A stretch of DNA of 57,153 bases. Source: Streptomyces sp. DSM 110735. Its GTDB lineage: Bacteria > Actinomycetota > Actinomycetes > Streptomycetales > Streptomycetaceae. Made by a program: the position numbers and the translations under genes. The stretch is taken from contig NZ_JACYHF010000033.1 in the NCBI RefSeq assembly GCF_016482685.1, forward strand, positions 1 to 57,153. Reading direction: 5' to 3'. The notes under the pieces were generated by a model, which did no database searches, was not told where the DNA came from, and saw only the letters and a list, made by a program, of their open reading frames with translations. Positions 1 through 8,030 of this stretch are shown in pieces. How positions within the stretch are numbered: the stretch's first letter is position 1; each line of letters opens with the position of its first letter.

Positions 1-435
1 ATCGGCGACACGATCCGCGTCTCCCTGTCCGCGCCGCCCGCCGAGGAGGTCAAGGTCGGTCTCCAGATCCTGGAGTCGCTGAACCTCAAGCAGCGGGGTC
101 TGGAGATCGTCTCCTGCCCGTCCTGCGGTCGCGCCCAGGTGGACGTGTACAAGCTGGCCGAGGAGGTCACCGCTGGCCTGACCGGCATGGAGGTCCCCCT
201 CCGCGTCGCCGTCATGGGCTGCGTCGTGAACGGTCCCGGTGAGGCCCGCGAGGCCGACCTCGGTGTCGCCTCCGGCAACGGCAAGGGCCAGATCTTCGTC
301 AAGGGCGAGGTCATCAAGACCGTCCCGGAATCCAAGATCGTAGAAACCCTCATCGAAGAAGCCATGAAGCTGGCCGAACAGATGGAAGCGGACGGCGTCG
401 CCTCCGGCGAGCCGTCGGTGGCGGTAGCGGGCTGA
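1..435 (+). CDS. ispG: IspG (GcpE), 4-hydroxy-3-methylbut-2-enyl diphosphate synthase, 3' part only
   Basis: This is the C-terminal 144 residues of the Fe-S enzyme that converts MEcPP to HMBPP in the MEP isoprenoid pathway; the start lies before the window. The reading frame is open from base 1. Visible signatures are CPSCGR, which supplies two of the three cluster cysteines, and GCVVNGPGE, which supplies the third cysteine and the glutamate typical of this family. The protein ends in an Ala/Gly/Val-rich tail before a TGA. The family identity is clear from these motifs. Nothing can be said about its promoter, which lies outside the window. Confidence 0.96.
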   Translation: MGDTIRVSLSAPPAEEVKVGLQILESLNLKQRGLEIVSCPSCGRAQVDVYKLAEEVTAGLTGMEVPLRVAVMGCVVNGPGEAREADLGVASGNGKGQIFVKGEVIKTVPESKIVETLIEEAMKLAEQMEADGVASGEPSVAVAG

Positions 436-492
436 CAAGCCTCGCAAACTGATGGGGCCAGGGGGCAAGGCCGCAGGCCACCCCCTGCCCCA

Positions 493-730
493 GGGGCGCG
501 GGGAACGGCGCGACCAGCCCCCACGGACCCGCACCCGAATCGCGACGCCAGCCCACCCAAGGGGCACGGGGAACTGCGCGACAAGCCACAGACGACCCGC
601 ACCCGCGAACGCACCCGCCCCCGCAAGCTGGATGGCGCGACCAGCCCAGCGCACCATTCCGACGGGGCTCAGCCGCAAAAAAGGGGCGCGGGGAACGGCG
701 CGACCAGCCCACCACCGACCCGCACCCACC
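493..730. repeat. Three dispersed copies of a short intergenic repeat
   Basis: The gap between ispG and the next gene holds no convincing gene. It contains three imperfect copies of a ~45 bp element that begins GGGGCGCGGGGAAC, continues GCGCGACCAGCC and ends CCCGCACCC. The copies start near 493, 561 and 683. The copies differ at scattered bases and are separated by unrelated sequence, so they are dispersed-type repeats rather than a tandem array. From memory, this GGGGCGCGGGGAAC-type element is widespread in Streptomyces intergenic DNA. No function can be assigned. Confidence 0.7.
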
Positions 731-797
731 ACCGCCCAGCCCCGCAGGGAACCCCACGAACTGGACGGCGCCCACCCAACCCCTCAGGATGAGACCC

Positions 798-1646
798 GTG
801 CTGACCCAGACCACCTCCCGGGTCCTCGACCCGAGCGACCTCGACGCCGCGCTCGCCGTTCTCGACCGCGAGCCGGTCGCGAACGCCTTCGTGACCGCCC
901 GCGTCCAGATCGCCGGTCTCGACCCCTGGCGGCTGGGCGGCGAGATGTGGGGCTGGTACGAGGACGGCATCCTGACCTCGCTGTGCTACGCGGGCGCGAA
1001 CCTCGTGCCCATCTGCGCCACCCCCCGAGCCGTCCGCGCCTTCGCGGACCGCGCCCGCCGGGCCGGCCGCCGCTGCTCCTCCATCGTCGGACCCGCCGGA
1101 GCCACCGCCGAACTGTGGCGCCTGCTGGAGCCCCACTGGGGTCCCGCCCGCGAGATCCGCGCCCACCAGCCGCTCATGGTCACCGACCACATGCCCGACG
1201 ACATCGCGCCCGACCCGTACGTCCGCCGCATCCGCAAGGACGAGGTCGACACGATCATGCCCGCCTGCGTGGCCATGTTCACCGAGGAGGTCGGCGTCTC
1301 CCCGATGGCGGGCGACGGCGGACTGCTCTACCAGGCCCGGGTCGCCGAACTGGTCGGCTCCGGCCGCTCCTTCGCCCGCCTCGACGAGCGCGGCAACGTC
1401 GTCTTCAAGGCGGAGATCGGCGCCGCCACCCCCCGCGCCTGCCAGATCCAGGGCGTCTGGGTCGCCCCCGAGTACCGCGGGCGCGGTCTCGCCGCCCCCG
1501 GCATGGCCGCCGTCCTGCGGTACGCCCTCGCCGACGTCGCCCCCGTGGTCAGCCTGTACGTCAACGACTTCAACACCGCCGCCCGCCGCACGTACCGCCG
1601 CGTCGGCTTCCAGGAGGTCGGCGCCTTCATGAGCGTGCTGTTCTGA
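798..1646 (+). CDS. GNAT family N-acetyltransferase with N-terminal DUF4081-like domain
   Basis: A 282-residue protein of unknown substrate. The C-terminal half is a GNAT fold: GVWVAPEYRGRGLAAP (acetyl-CoA binding motif A, R/Q-x-x-G-x-G/A type) is followed by SLYVNDFNTAARRTYRRVGF, the usual beta-strand and alpha-helix after the cofactor loop. The N-terminal half (SDLDAALAVLDREP, WGWYEDGILTSLCYAGANLVP) resembles the DUF4081 domain often found ahead of GNAT domains in actinobacteria. I chose the GTG at 798 because AGGA lies 8 nt upstream. The in-frame ATG at 789 has AGG directly against it and is a poorer start. It follows the repeat-filled gap after ispG. Confidence 0.88.
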   Translation: MLTQTTSRVLDPSDLDAALAVLDREPVANAFVTARVQIAGLDPWRLGGEMWGWYEDGILTSLCYAGANLVPICATPRAVRAFADRARRAGRRCSSIVGPAGATAELWRLLEPHWGPAREIRAHQPLMVTDHMPDDIAPDPYVRRIRKDEVDTIMPACVAMFTEEVGVSPMAGDGGLLYQARVAELVGSGRSFARLDERGNVVFKAEIGAATPRACQIQGVWVAPEYRGRGLAAPGMAAVLRYALADVAPVVSLYVNDFNTAARRTYRRVGFQEVGAFMSVLF

Positions 1647-1714
1647 ACCGGCGGTCCCGGGCGGGCGGCTTCCGGCGCCGCCCCCGCTCGCCGCACCCGC
1701 CGTACACGCCCCTG

Positions 1715-1726
1715 TACGCTCCCCGC
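1715..1726 (+). promoter_or_regulatory. Possible leaderless promoter (-10 TACGCT) of the second GNAT gene
   Basis: TACGCT at 1715-1720 ends 6 nt before the ATG at 1727, and no Shine-Dalgarno sequence is present between them. This is the layout of a leaderless Streptomyces transcript. No good -35 element is visible, so the call is tentative. Confidence 0.35.
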
Positions 1727-2257
1727 ATGGACCTCGTGATCGGCCCCCTGGACCTCGGCGCCCGTGTCGACGAGGCGCTGGCCGTCCAAGCCGTCGCCTT
1801 CGGGCTCGGCCCCGACGAGGTGGCCGTACGCCGCCAGATCGTCCAGCGCCACATGCAGTTCCCCGGCGCCCGCGCCCTCGGCGCGCTCGCGGGCGGGCGG
1901 CTGGTCGGGTTCGTGTACGGGATGCCCAACTCCCGTACGCACTGGTGGTCCACGGTCGTCGAGCCGTATCTGCGCGCGCAGGGCACCGACTTCTGGCTGG
2001 ACGACGCCTTCGTCATCACCGAGCTGCACGTCCACCCCGAGCACCAGAACCGGGGCATCGGCCGCAGGCTGATCACCGCCATCACCGACAGCGCCGTCCA
2101 GCCCCGCTCGATCCTCTCCGCGATCGACACCGACAGCCCCGCCCGCGGTCTGTACCACTCCCTCGGCTACACCGACCTCGCCCGCCGCGTCCACTTCCCG
2201 AGCGCGCCCCGCCCCTACGCCGTGATGGGCGCCCCGCTGCCGCTGCTGCGCCCATAA
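1727..2257 (+). CDS. GNAT family N-acetyltransferase
   Basis: A 176-residue single-domain acetyltransferase beginning MDLVIGPLDLGAR. The core motif A reads ITELHVHPEHQNRGIGRRLI, matching the Q/R-x-x-G-x-G/A acetyl-CoA loop. It is followed by DTDSPARGLYHSLGYTDLARR, the typical GNAT C-terminal strand-helix. A WWSTVVEPYL segment sits in the substrate half. The acceptor substrate cannot be inferred. There is no ribosome binding site, and a possible -10 box lies just before the ATG, which suggests a leaderless mRNA. It lies 80 bp after the previous acetyltransferase and 76 bp before proS. The two GNAT genes are not close paralogues. Confidence 0.88.
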   Translation: MDLVIGPLDLGARVDEALAVQAVAFGLGPDEVAVRRQIVQRHMQFPGARALGALAGGRLVGFVYGMPNSRTHWWSTVVEPYLRAQGTDFWLDDAFVITELHVHPEHQNRGIGRRLITAITDSAVQPRSILSAIDTDSPARGLYHSLGYTDLARRVHFPSAPRPYAVMGAPLPLLRP

Positions 2258-2333
2258 CGATTTCCACCGGCACCGGCCACCCGGCTAACCTCCTGTGCCA
2301 TCACCTCATTTTTCCGGCAGGAGTACGAGAACC

Positions 2334-4037
2334 ATGGCGAACGCACCGGTCCAGCGCATGTCCCAGTTGTTGGCGAAGACGCTGCGCGACGACCCGGCCG
2401 ACGCCGAGGTGCTCAGCCACAAGCTCCTCGTCCGCGCGGGATACGTCCGCCGTACCGCCGCGGGCATCTGGTCCTGGCTGCCCCTCGGCAAGAAGGTCCT
2501 CGCCAACGTCGAGCGCATCGTCCGCGAGGAGATGGACGCCATCGGCGCCCAGGAGGTCCTGCTCCCGGCCCTGCTGCCCCGTGAGCCCTACGAGGCCACC
2601 GGCCGCTGGGACGAGTACGGCGCCGAGCTGTTCCGCCTCCAGGACCGCAAGGGCGGCGACTACCTCCTCGGCCCCACCCACGAGGAGATCTTCACCCTGC
2701 TGGTGAAGGACCAGGCGTCCTCCTACAAGGACCTGCCGGTCATCCTGTACCAGATCCAGAACAAGTACCGCGACGAGGCCCGCCCGCGCGCCGGCATCCT
2801 GCGCGGCCGCGAGTTCCTCATGAAGGACTCGTACTCCTTCGACACCGAGGACGAGGGTCTCGCCCAGTCCTACGCGCTGCACCGCGACGCCTACCGCCGG
2901 ATCTTCGAGCGCCTCGGTCTCGACTACCGCATCTGCGCCGCCACCGCGGGCGCCATGGGCGGCTCCAAGTCCGAGGAGTTCCTGGCCCCCGCCGAGGCGG
3001 GCGAGGACACCTTCGCCGACTGCCCGAACTGCGACTTCGCCGCCAACACCGAGGCCGTGTACTACGGTCTGGCCGAGGTCGACGCCAGTGACGTGCCCGC
3101 GCTGGAGGAGATCCCCACCCCCGACACCCCGACCATCGAGACGCTGGCCGCCTCCCTCGGCGTGCCCGCCTCCGCCACCCTGAAGAACCTGCTGGTCAAG
3201 GTGGACGGCGAGATCGTCGCCGTCGGCGTCCCCGGCGACCGCGAGGTCGACATGGACAAGGTCGAGGCGCACTTCGCCCCGGCCGCCGTCGAGCTGGTCA
3301 CCGAGGCCGACTTCGCCACCCGCCCCGACCTGGTGCGCGGCTACGTCGGCCCGCAGGGTCTGGGCGAGAAGGTCACCTACATCGCCGACCCGCGCGTGGC
3401 CCCCGGCACCTCCTGGATCACCGGCGCCAACAAGGAGCACACGCACGCGAAGAACGTCGTCGCGGGCCGTGACTTCGAGGTCGACGCGTACGTGGACGTG
3501 GTCGTGGTGCAGGAGGGCGACCCCTGCCCCAACTGCGGCACCGGTCTGAAGCTGGACCGCGCCATCGAGATCGGCCACATCTTCCAGTTGGGCCGCAAGT
3601 ACGCCGACGCCCTCAAGCTCGACGTGCTCGGGCAGAACGGCAAGCCCGTCCGCGTCACCATGGGCTCCTACGGCATCGGCGTCTCCCGCGCCGTCGCCGC
3701 CCTCGCCGAGCAGACCGCCGACGAGCACGGCCTGGTCTGGCCCAAGGAGGTCGCCCCGGCCGACGTGCACGTCGTCGCCGCGGGCAAGGCACTGCAGACC
3801 GAGGTCGCCCTCGACGTCGCCGCGAAGCTGGGCGCCGCGGGCGTGCGCGTCCTGGTGGACGACCGCGCCGGGGTCTCCCCGGGCGTGAAGTTCACCGACG
3901 CCGAGCTGATCGGCGTGCCCCAGATCCTGGTCGCCGGGCGCCGCGCCGGTGAGGGCGTCCTGGAGCTGAAGGACCGCAAGACCGGCGAGCGCGAGGAGCT
4001 GACGGTCGAGGAGGCCATCGCCCGCCTCACCGCCTGA
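2334..4037 (+). CDS. proS: Prolyl-tRNA synthetase (bacterial type, with editing insert)
   Basis: A 567-residue class II aminoacyl-tRNA synthetase that charges tRNA-Pro. The start MANAPVQRMSQLL is preceded by GGAG 11 nt upstream. Class II motif 1 lies near residues 45-75. Motif 2 is RAGILRGREFLMKDSYSFD near residue 155-170, and motif 3 is GSYGIGVSRAVAA near 443-455. Between motifs 2 and 3 is the INS/YbaK-like cis-editing domain (roughly residues 225-400, containing LKNLLVKVDGEIVAVGVPGD) that removes mischarged Ala. A C-terminal anticodon-binding domain follows (DVHVVAAGKALQTEVA). The length matches bacterial-type ProS. It ends at a strong hairpin facing the convergent APH-like gene. Confidence 0.97.
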   Translation: MANAPVQRMSQLLAKTLRDDPADAEVLSHKLLVRAGYVRRTAAGIWSWLPLGKKVLANVERIVREEMDAIGAQEVLLPALLPREPYEATGRWDEYGAELFRLQDRKGGDYLLGPTHEEIFTLLVKDQASSYKDLPVILYQIQNKYRDEARPRAGILRGREFLMKDSYSFDTEDEGLAQSYALHRDAYRRIFERLGLDYRICAATAGAMGGSKSEEFLAPAEAGEDTFADCPNCDFAANTEAVYYGLAEVDASDVPALEEIPTPDTPTIETLAASLGVPASATLKNLLVKVDGEIVAVGVPGDREVDMDKVEAHFAPAAVELVTEADFATRPDLVRGYVGPQGLGEKVTYIADPRVAPGTSWITGANKEHTHAKNVVAGRDFEVDAYVDVVVVQEGDPCPNCGTGLKLDRAIEIGHIFQLGRKYADALKLDVLGQNGKPVRVTMGSYGIGVSRAVAALAEQTADEHGLVWPKEVAPADVHVVAAGKALQTEVALDVAAKLGAAGVRVLVDDRAGVSPGVKFTDAELIGVPQILVAGRRAGEGVLELKDRKTGEREELTVEEAIARLTA

Positions 4038-4050
4038 GCCCCCGTACACC

Positions 4051-4085
4051 CGGACCCGGTCGCCCTCGGGGGGCGGCCGGGTCCG
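4051..4085. terminator. Bidirectional hairpin terminator between proS and the APH-like gene
   Basis: A 14-bp stem: arms 4051-4064 and 4072-4085, loop of 7 nt, one G-T wobble. It lies between convergent genes. There is no U-tract, as is usual in Streptomyces. Confidence 0.8.
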
Positions 4086-4111
4086 GCGTCTGTCCATGTC
4101 CGCAGACGGCT

Positions 4112-5029
4112 CTACAGCCAGGTCGCGAACTCCAGCAGCAGCTCCGCGTCCTGCTCCCGGCCCACCCGGCGCGCCCGTACCCCGGACTCCACCGCGCGGA
4201 AGAGGGTCCAGCCGCGCAGCCGCTCCTGGTCCACCTCCAGCGACTCCGCGAGCTTCTTGATCCGGCGGCGGGTGACGGACGCGCCCGACGGGGTGGCGAT
4301 CAGGTCCTCCACCCGGTCGCGGACCAGCCGGGCGAGGTCGAAGGCGCAGTCGCCGACCACCGGGTCCGGACCCACCGCGAGCCACGGCAGCCGGTCCGCG
4401 CCGAGCACCTTGCTCTGCCGGAACGTGCCGTGCAGCAGCCGGTCCTCGGGCGGCTCGGCCAGCAGCTCGTCCCGTACCGCGAGCGCCGCGTCCACCAGCG
4501 GCGCCGCCGCCGTGTCCGTGCGGGCGCTCGCCGCCATCGCCTCCGCCTGCCGTCCGGTGCGCTCGGCGACCGTCTCGAAGCGGTGCGCCCCCTCGCCGGT
4601 GGGCGGCGGCACCCACAGCCGTCGCAGCGTGCCCGCCGCCTCCAGGAGCGCCTTGGCCTCCGGCAGCGAGCGCACCGACATCTCCGGGTGCAGCCGCTCC
4701 AGGAGCAGCGCGCCCTCGGCGGTGTCCTCGGCGCTGCTCTCCAGAAGCTGTACGGCGCCCAGACCGCCCCAGTGCGCGAGCGCGGCCCGCTCGCTCTCCG
4801 GGCGGGCCCGGCCCGGCGCCAGCTTCAGCACCGCCGGGGTGCCGTCCGCGCGCCGGACCAGCAGCACCAGACTGCTGCGCCCGCCGGGCACCTGGACCCG
4901 CTCCACGGTCAGCCCCCGCCGGGCGACGGCCCGTTCGGCGGTCCGGGGCAGCTCCGCGAGCCAGTCGTCGCCGGGCGGCGCCGTCTCCCCGGTCGCCCGC
5001 ACCAGGCGCCGCGGCGGTTCGAAAGCCAT
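4112..5029 (-). CDS. APH-fold (aminoglycoside phosphotransferase-like) protein with degraded catalytic loop
   Basis: A 305-residue protein starting MAFEPPRRLVRATGE, with GGAAGGG about 13 nt upstream. The overall pattern is that of the APH/choline kinase fold: an N-lobe with AVLKLAPG (ATP-binding lysine strand), then RALLLERLHPE, then the catalytic region. However, the Brenner motif that should read HGDxxxxN is LLHGTFRQSKVL, so both the catalytic Asp and the metal-binding Asn are replaced. The later segment AVGPDPVVGDCAFDLARLV keeps an Asp at the DFG-like position. It is therefore probably a pseudokinase or a much altered enzyme, not an antibiotic-resistance gene. It is last in a minus-strand trio after the DUF4439 gene (65 bp gap). 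Confidence 0.8.
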   Translation of the reverse strand: MAFEPPRRLVRATGETAPPGDDWLAELPRTAERAVARRGLTVERVQVPGGRSSLVLLVRRADGTPAVLKLAPGRARPESERAALAHWGGLGAVQLLESSAEDTAEGALLLERLHPEMSVRSLPEAKALLEAAGTLRRLWVPPPTGEGAHRFETVAERTGRQAEAMAASARTDTAAAPLVDAALAVRDELLAEPPEDRLLHGTFRQSKVLGADRLPWLAVGPDPVVGDCAFDLARLVRDRVEDLIATPSGASVTRRRIKKLAESLEVDQERLRGWTLFRAVESGVRARRVGREQDAELLLEFATWL

Positions 5030-5094
5030 GCGCGAGTGGTTCCCTTCCTCCTGGGTCTGCTCTGCCGGCGCCGCCGTACGGGCCCGCGCGCGGG

Positions 5095-5601
5095 TCACGC
5101 CGACGGGGACGCCGAGCCCGTCGCAGCCGTGCGACCGGTCGTACCGGCCCGTCCGGCCGCGTCACCGGCCCGCTCCGCGAGCCCAGGGAAGGCTACGCTC
5201 TCCCCGCTCCAGCGCACCGCGCGGACCGCCGCCTCGCGCAGCGCACCGGCCGCCGAGGCACGCCGCTCGCCCGTCGCCGAGCGCACCAGGTCCGAGTAGA
5301 CCCCGGCGACCCGCTGCTCCAGATCGGCGGCCAGCTTCACCGCCGAGGCGGAGTCCGCGACCGTGAACGGCAGCGCGTACGCGGCGCTCGCGGCCACCGG
5401 CTCGCCGCCCAGGTCCCGCACCGAGCGCGCGAGCGCGTCCCTACGCGCCCGGTGGGCGTCCCAGGCAGCCTTCGCCTCCGCGCGGCGGTCCGCGCCGACC
5501 CGGCCGCCGACGACGCCGTAGCCGTACACCGCCGCGTGCTCGGCCGCCAACGCGGCCTGGAGCGCGGTCAGTTCGGCTTTCCTGGTGGTGCTGTCGCTCA
5601 C
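5095..5601 (-). CDS. Ferritin-like DUF4439 domain protein
   Basis: A 168-residue all-helical protein (VSDSTTRKAELTALQAAL...). Helix-rich segments with AEHAAVYGYGVVGGRV and WDAHRARRDAL place Glu and His residues in the spacing of ferritin-like four-helix bundles. AAYALPF is a common signature of the actinobacterial DUF4439 family. Function is unknown, and metal binding is an inference from the fold. The GTG start at 5601 overlaps the TGA of the upstream lipoprotein gene by 4 nt (GTGA), so translation is probably coupled. The tail is rich in Gly, Thr and Ala and likely disordered. Confidence 0.82.
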   Translation of the reverse strand: MSDSTTRKAELTALQAALAAEHAAVYGYGVVGGRVGADRRAEAKAAWDAHRARRDALARSVRDLGGEPVAASAAYALPFTVADSASAVKLAADLEQRVAGVYSDLVRSATGERRASAAGALREAAVRAVRWSGESVAFPGLAERAGDAAGRAGTTGRTAATGSASPSA

Positions 5602-6167
5602 TTGTCCCCCTCGGTCAGCACGAACGCGTGGGCGGCACCGGCGGCCGCCACCGACGCCATCAGCCGGGCCAGCTCGCCGGGCACGTCCAGGAGCGCCCTG
5701 GTCCGCCGGTCGGCGAGCGTGCGCTCGGCGGCGGCGAGCCAGGCGCGCGCGTCCTTCTCGGTGGCGGGCACCGGGTCGGGGCTCACGCTCGGACCGGCGG
5801 AGGCTGCCTTCCCGCCGTGCTTGGCGTCGTCCTCGTCGCCCGTGGCGGAGGGGGAGGCGGAGGCGGACGCGCTGGGCACCGCCTTGCCGTCGAACGCCGC
5901 CACGTGCGCGGCCACCGCCGCCCGCAGCGGCGCGATCCGCTCGTCCAGGCCCGGGTGCGCGGCCAGTGCGGCGTCGTAGCGGGCCAGCAGGGCCGTGCTG
6001 TCGGCGGCTGCCCGCTTCCGCGCCCGCGCGGACGGCGACGAGGTGCCGCCGTCCGGACCGGTGCCGGAGGTGCAGCCCGCGAGCAGGACGGCGGCCCCGG
6101 CGGCGGAGGCGAGCAGGGTTCTTCTGCGCGGCCCCGAACGGGCGCGCGACGGTGGAGGGTAGGACAT
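5598..6167 (-). CDS. Putative lipoprotein upstream of the DUF4439 gene
   Basis: A 189-residue protein with an N-terminal export signal: basic RRR at about residue 17-19, hydrophobic LLASAAGAAVLLAG, and lipobox LLAG followed by Cys. After the lipid-modified Cys comes a Ser/Thr/Gly linker, then predicted helices (DSTALLARYDAALAAHPG, IAPLRAAVAAHVAAF), an acidic Ser-rich insert (PSASASASPSATGDEDD), and a last helical pair. It is probably anchored on the outer face of the membrane. No family with a known role is recognised. The start at 6167 has GAGGA 8 nt upstream and is preferred over a GTG 66 nt earlier. It is first in the trio with DUF4439 and the APH-like gene. Confidence 0.8.
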   Translation of the reverse strand: MSYPPPSRARSGPRRRTLLASAAGAAVLLAGCTSGTGPDGGTSSPSARARKRAAADSTALLARYDAALAAHPGLDERIAPLRAAVAAHVAAFDGKAVPSASASASPSATGDEDDAKHGGKAASAGPSVSPDPVPATEKDARAWLAAAERTLADRRTRALLDVPGELARLMASVAAAGAAHAFVLTEGDK

Positions 6168-6418
6168 GGCGGACGTCCTCGGGGGAGCGGGTACGGGGGG
6201 AAGACCACAGGCGGGCGCGACGCCCGTGATCACCGTACCCGCGCACCCCGCGCGCCCCCCTCACCGGCACCGCGCTCGGGCTCCGTACGGCCCAGGGGCG
6301 GGTCCCCGGACGGCCGGGAGGGGCGAGGGTGGACGGCAACACCCGTCGCGACCGGATACCCTTTGACCAGACACGCGACCCATCCCACAACAGCACACGC
6401 GGCCGAGGAGTCACCCGG

Positions 6419-6928
6419 ATGAGCACGACCCAGAGCGAGAGGCTGCGCGAGCTGCTCGAACCGCTCGTCACCTCCCAGGGGCTGGATCTCGAAGAGATCG
6501 CTGTGGACTCCGTCGGACGCAAGCGGGTGCTGCGCGTGGTCGTCGACTCGGACACCGGTGCCGACCTGGACCAGATCGCCGATGTGAGCCGTGCGCTCTC
6601 GGCGAAGCTCGACGAGACCGACGCGATGGGTGACGCGGCCTACGACCTGGAGGTCGGAACCCCCGGCGCCGAGCGCCTCCTCACCGAACGGCGCCACTAC
6701 GCGCGCGCCGTGGACCGCCTGGTGAAGTTCCAGCTCACCGAGGGCGGCGAACTGGTCGCGCGCATCCTCGGCGTGGACGACGAGGGTCTGGACCTGGAGG
6801 TCCCCGGTGTGAAGGGCCGCAAGGCCACCACCCGGCGGCTCGGTTTCCCGGAGATCGACAAGGCGCGCGTCCAGGTCGAGTTCAACCGCAAGGACAAGAA
6901 GGACATGAAGGAAGAGGAGGAGGCGTAG
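6419..6928 (+). CDS. rimP: Ribosome maturation factor RimP
   Basis: A 169-residue protein required for late maturation of the 30S subunit. It has the two-domain RimP layout: an N-terminal alpha/beta domain (RLRELLEPLVTSQGLDLEEI, RVVVDSDTGADLDQIADVSR, YDLEVGTPGAERLL) and a C-terminal SH3-like barrel (VDRLVKFQLTEGGELVARI), then a highly charged Lys/Glu tail ending KKDMKEEEEA. The start MSTTQSERLREL is set by GAGGAG 8 nt upstream. It opens the classical rimP-nusA-ylxR-infB cluster; nusA starts 2 nt after its stop. The 251-bp gap upstream, shared with the divergent lipoprotein gene, should hold the operon promoter, but I see no clear -35/-10 pair. Confidence 0.96.
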   Translation: MSTTQSERLRELLEPLVTSQGLDLEEIAVDSVGRKRVLRVVVDSDTGADLDQIADVSRALSAKLDETDAMGDAAYDLEVGTPGAERLLTERRHYARAVDRLVKFQLTEGGELVARILGVDDEGLDLEVPGVKGRKATTRRLGFPEIDKARVQVEFNRKDKKDMKEEEEA

Positions 6929-6930
6929 CC

Positions 6931-7917
6931 GTGGACATCGACATGAGCGCCCTGCGGGGCTTGGTCAGGGAGAAGGAGATCTCCTTCGACCTGCTGGTCG
7001 AGGCGATCGAGTCGGCCCTCCTCATCGCGTACCACCGTACCGAGGGAAGTCGCCGCCACGCCCGCGTGGAGCTGAACCGGCAGACCGGTCACGTGACCGT
7101 GTGGGCGAAGGAGGACCCGGAGGACCTGGAGGAGGGTCAGGAGCGCCGCGAGTTCGACGACACCCCCTCGGGGTTCGGCCGGATCGCCGCCACCACCGCC
7201 AAGCAGGTCATCCTCCAGCGGCTGCGCGACGCCGAGGACGACGCCACGCTCGGGGAGTACGCCGGGCGCGAGGGCGACATCGTCACGGGCGTGGTCCAGC
7301 AGGGCCGCGACCCGAAGAACGTGCTCGTGGACATCGGCAAGCTGGAGGCCATCCTGCCGGTGCAGGAGCAGGTCCCCGGCGAGACCTACAACCACGGCAT
7401 GCGCCTGCGGTCGTACGTCGTCCGGGTGGCCAAGGGTGTGCGCGGTCCCTCCGTGACGCTCTCGCGCACGCACCCCAACCTGGTGAAGAAGCTCTTCGCC
7501 CTGGAGGTGCCGGAGATCGCGGACGGCTCGGTGGAGATCGCGGCCATCGCCCGCGAGGCCGGCCACCGCACCAAGATCGCGGTCCGGTCCACCCGTTCGG
7601 GTCTGAACGCCAAGGGCGCCTGCATCGGCCCGATGGGCGGCCGGGTGCGCAACGTGATGGGCGAGCTGAACGGCGAGAAGATCGACATCGTCGACTGGTC
7701 GGACGACCCGGCCGAGATGGTGGCGAACGCCCTGTCACCCGCCCGGGTGAGCAAGGTCGAGGTCGTGGACCTCGCCGCGCGCTCCGCCCGGGTGACCGTG
7801 CCGGACTACCAGCTCTCGCTGGCGATCGGCAAGGAAGGGCAGAACGCCCGCCTCGCGGCGCGGCTCACCGGCTGGCGGATCGACATCCGGCCCGACACCG
7901 AGCAGCCTGCCGAGTAG
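6931..7917 (+). CDS. nusA: Transcription elongation/termination factor NusA (short actinobacterial form)
   Basis: A 328-residue NusA that binds RNA polymerase and RNA to control pausing, termination and antitermination. Domains in order: the N-terminal RNAP-binding domain (to ~110), the S1 domain (~115-190; GDIVTGVVQQGRDPKNVLVDIG), KH1 (~195-265; GACIGPMGGRVRNVMGEL) and KH2 (~270-325; LSLAIGKEGQNARLAARLTGW). It lacks the acidic repeats of the E. coli protein, as usual in actinobacteria. The GTG start is preceded by GGAGGAGG within the end of rimP, so the two are probably coupled. A hairpin just after the stop may attenuate transcription into ylxR-infB. Confidence 0.97.
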   Translation: MDIDMSALRGLVREKEISFDLLVEAIESALLIAYHRTEGSRRHARVELNRQTGHVTVWAKEDPEDLEEGQERREFDDTPSGFGRIAATTAKQVILQRLRDAEDDATLGEYAGREGDIVTGVVQQGRDPKNVLVDIGKLEAILPVQEQVPGETYNHGMRLRSYVVRVAKGVRGPSVTLSRTHPNLVKKLFALEVPEIADGSVEIAAIAREAGHRTKIAVRSTRSGLNAKGACIGPMGGRVRNVMGELNGEKIDIVDWSDDPAEMVANALSPARVSKVEVVDLAARSARVTVPDYQLSLAIGKEGQNARLAARLTGWRIDIRPDTEQPAE

Positions 7918-7928
7918 GACCGACAGCA

Positions 7929-7963
7929 GATCCGGGCGGAGATTCGCCCGGATCGCTCATTTT
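7929..7963 (+). terminator. Hairpin with weak U-tract after nusA (attenuator candidate)
   Basis: A perfect 10-bp stem (7929-7938 with 7945-7954), 6-nt loop, followed by GCTCATTTT. It lies inside the operon between nusA and ylxR, so partial termination is more likely than full. Confidence 0.65.
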
Positions 7964-8030
7964 CGCGCGCGGAAACTGTTCGATCCTTGCCCCAAAGGGG
8001 TGAGGTCGGTACGGGGAGGTAGACTTAATC

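Noticed and set aside
4112..5029. Aminoglycoside resistance gene
   Set aside because: APH-like fold only; catalytic HGD and Asn are missing and the context is housekeeping.
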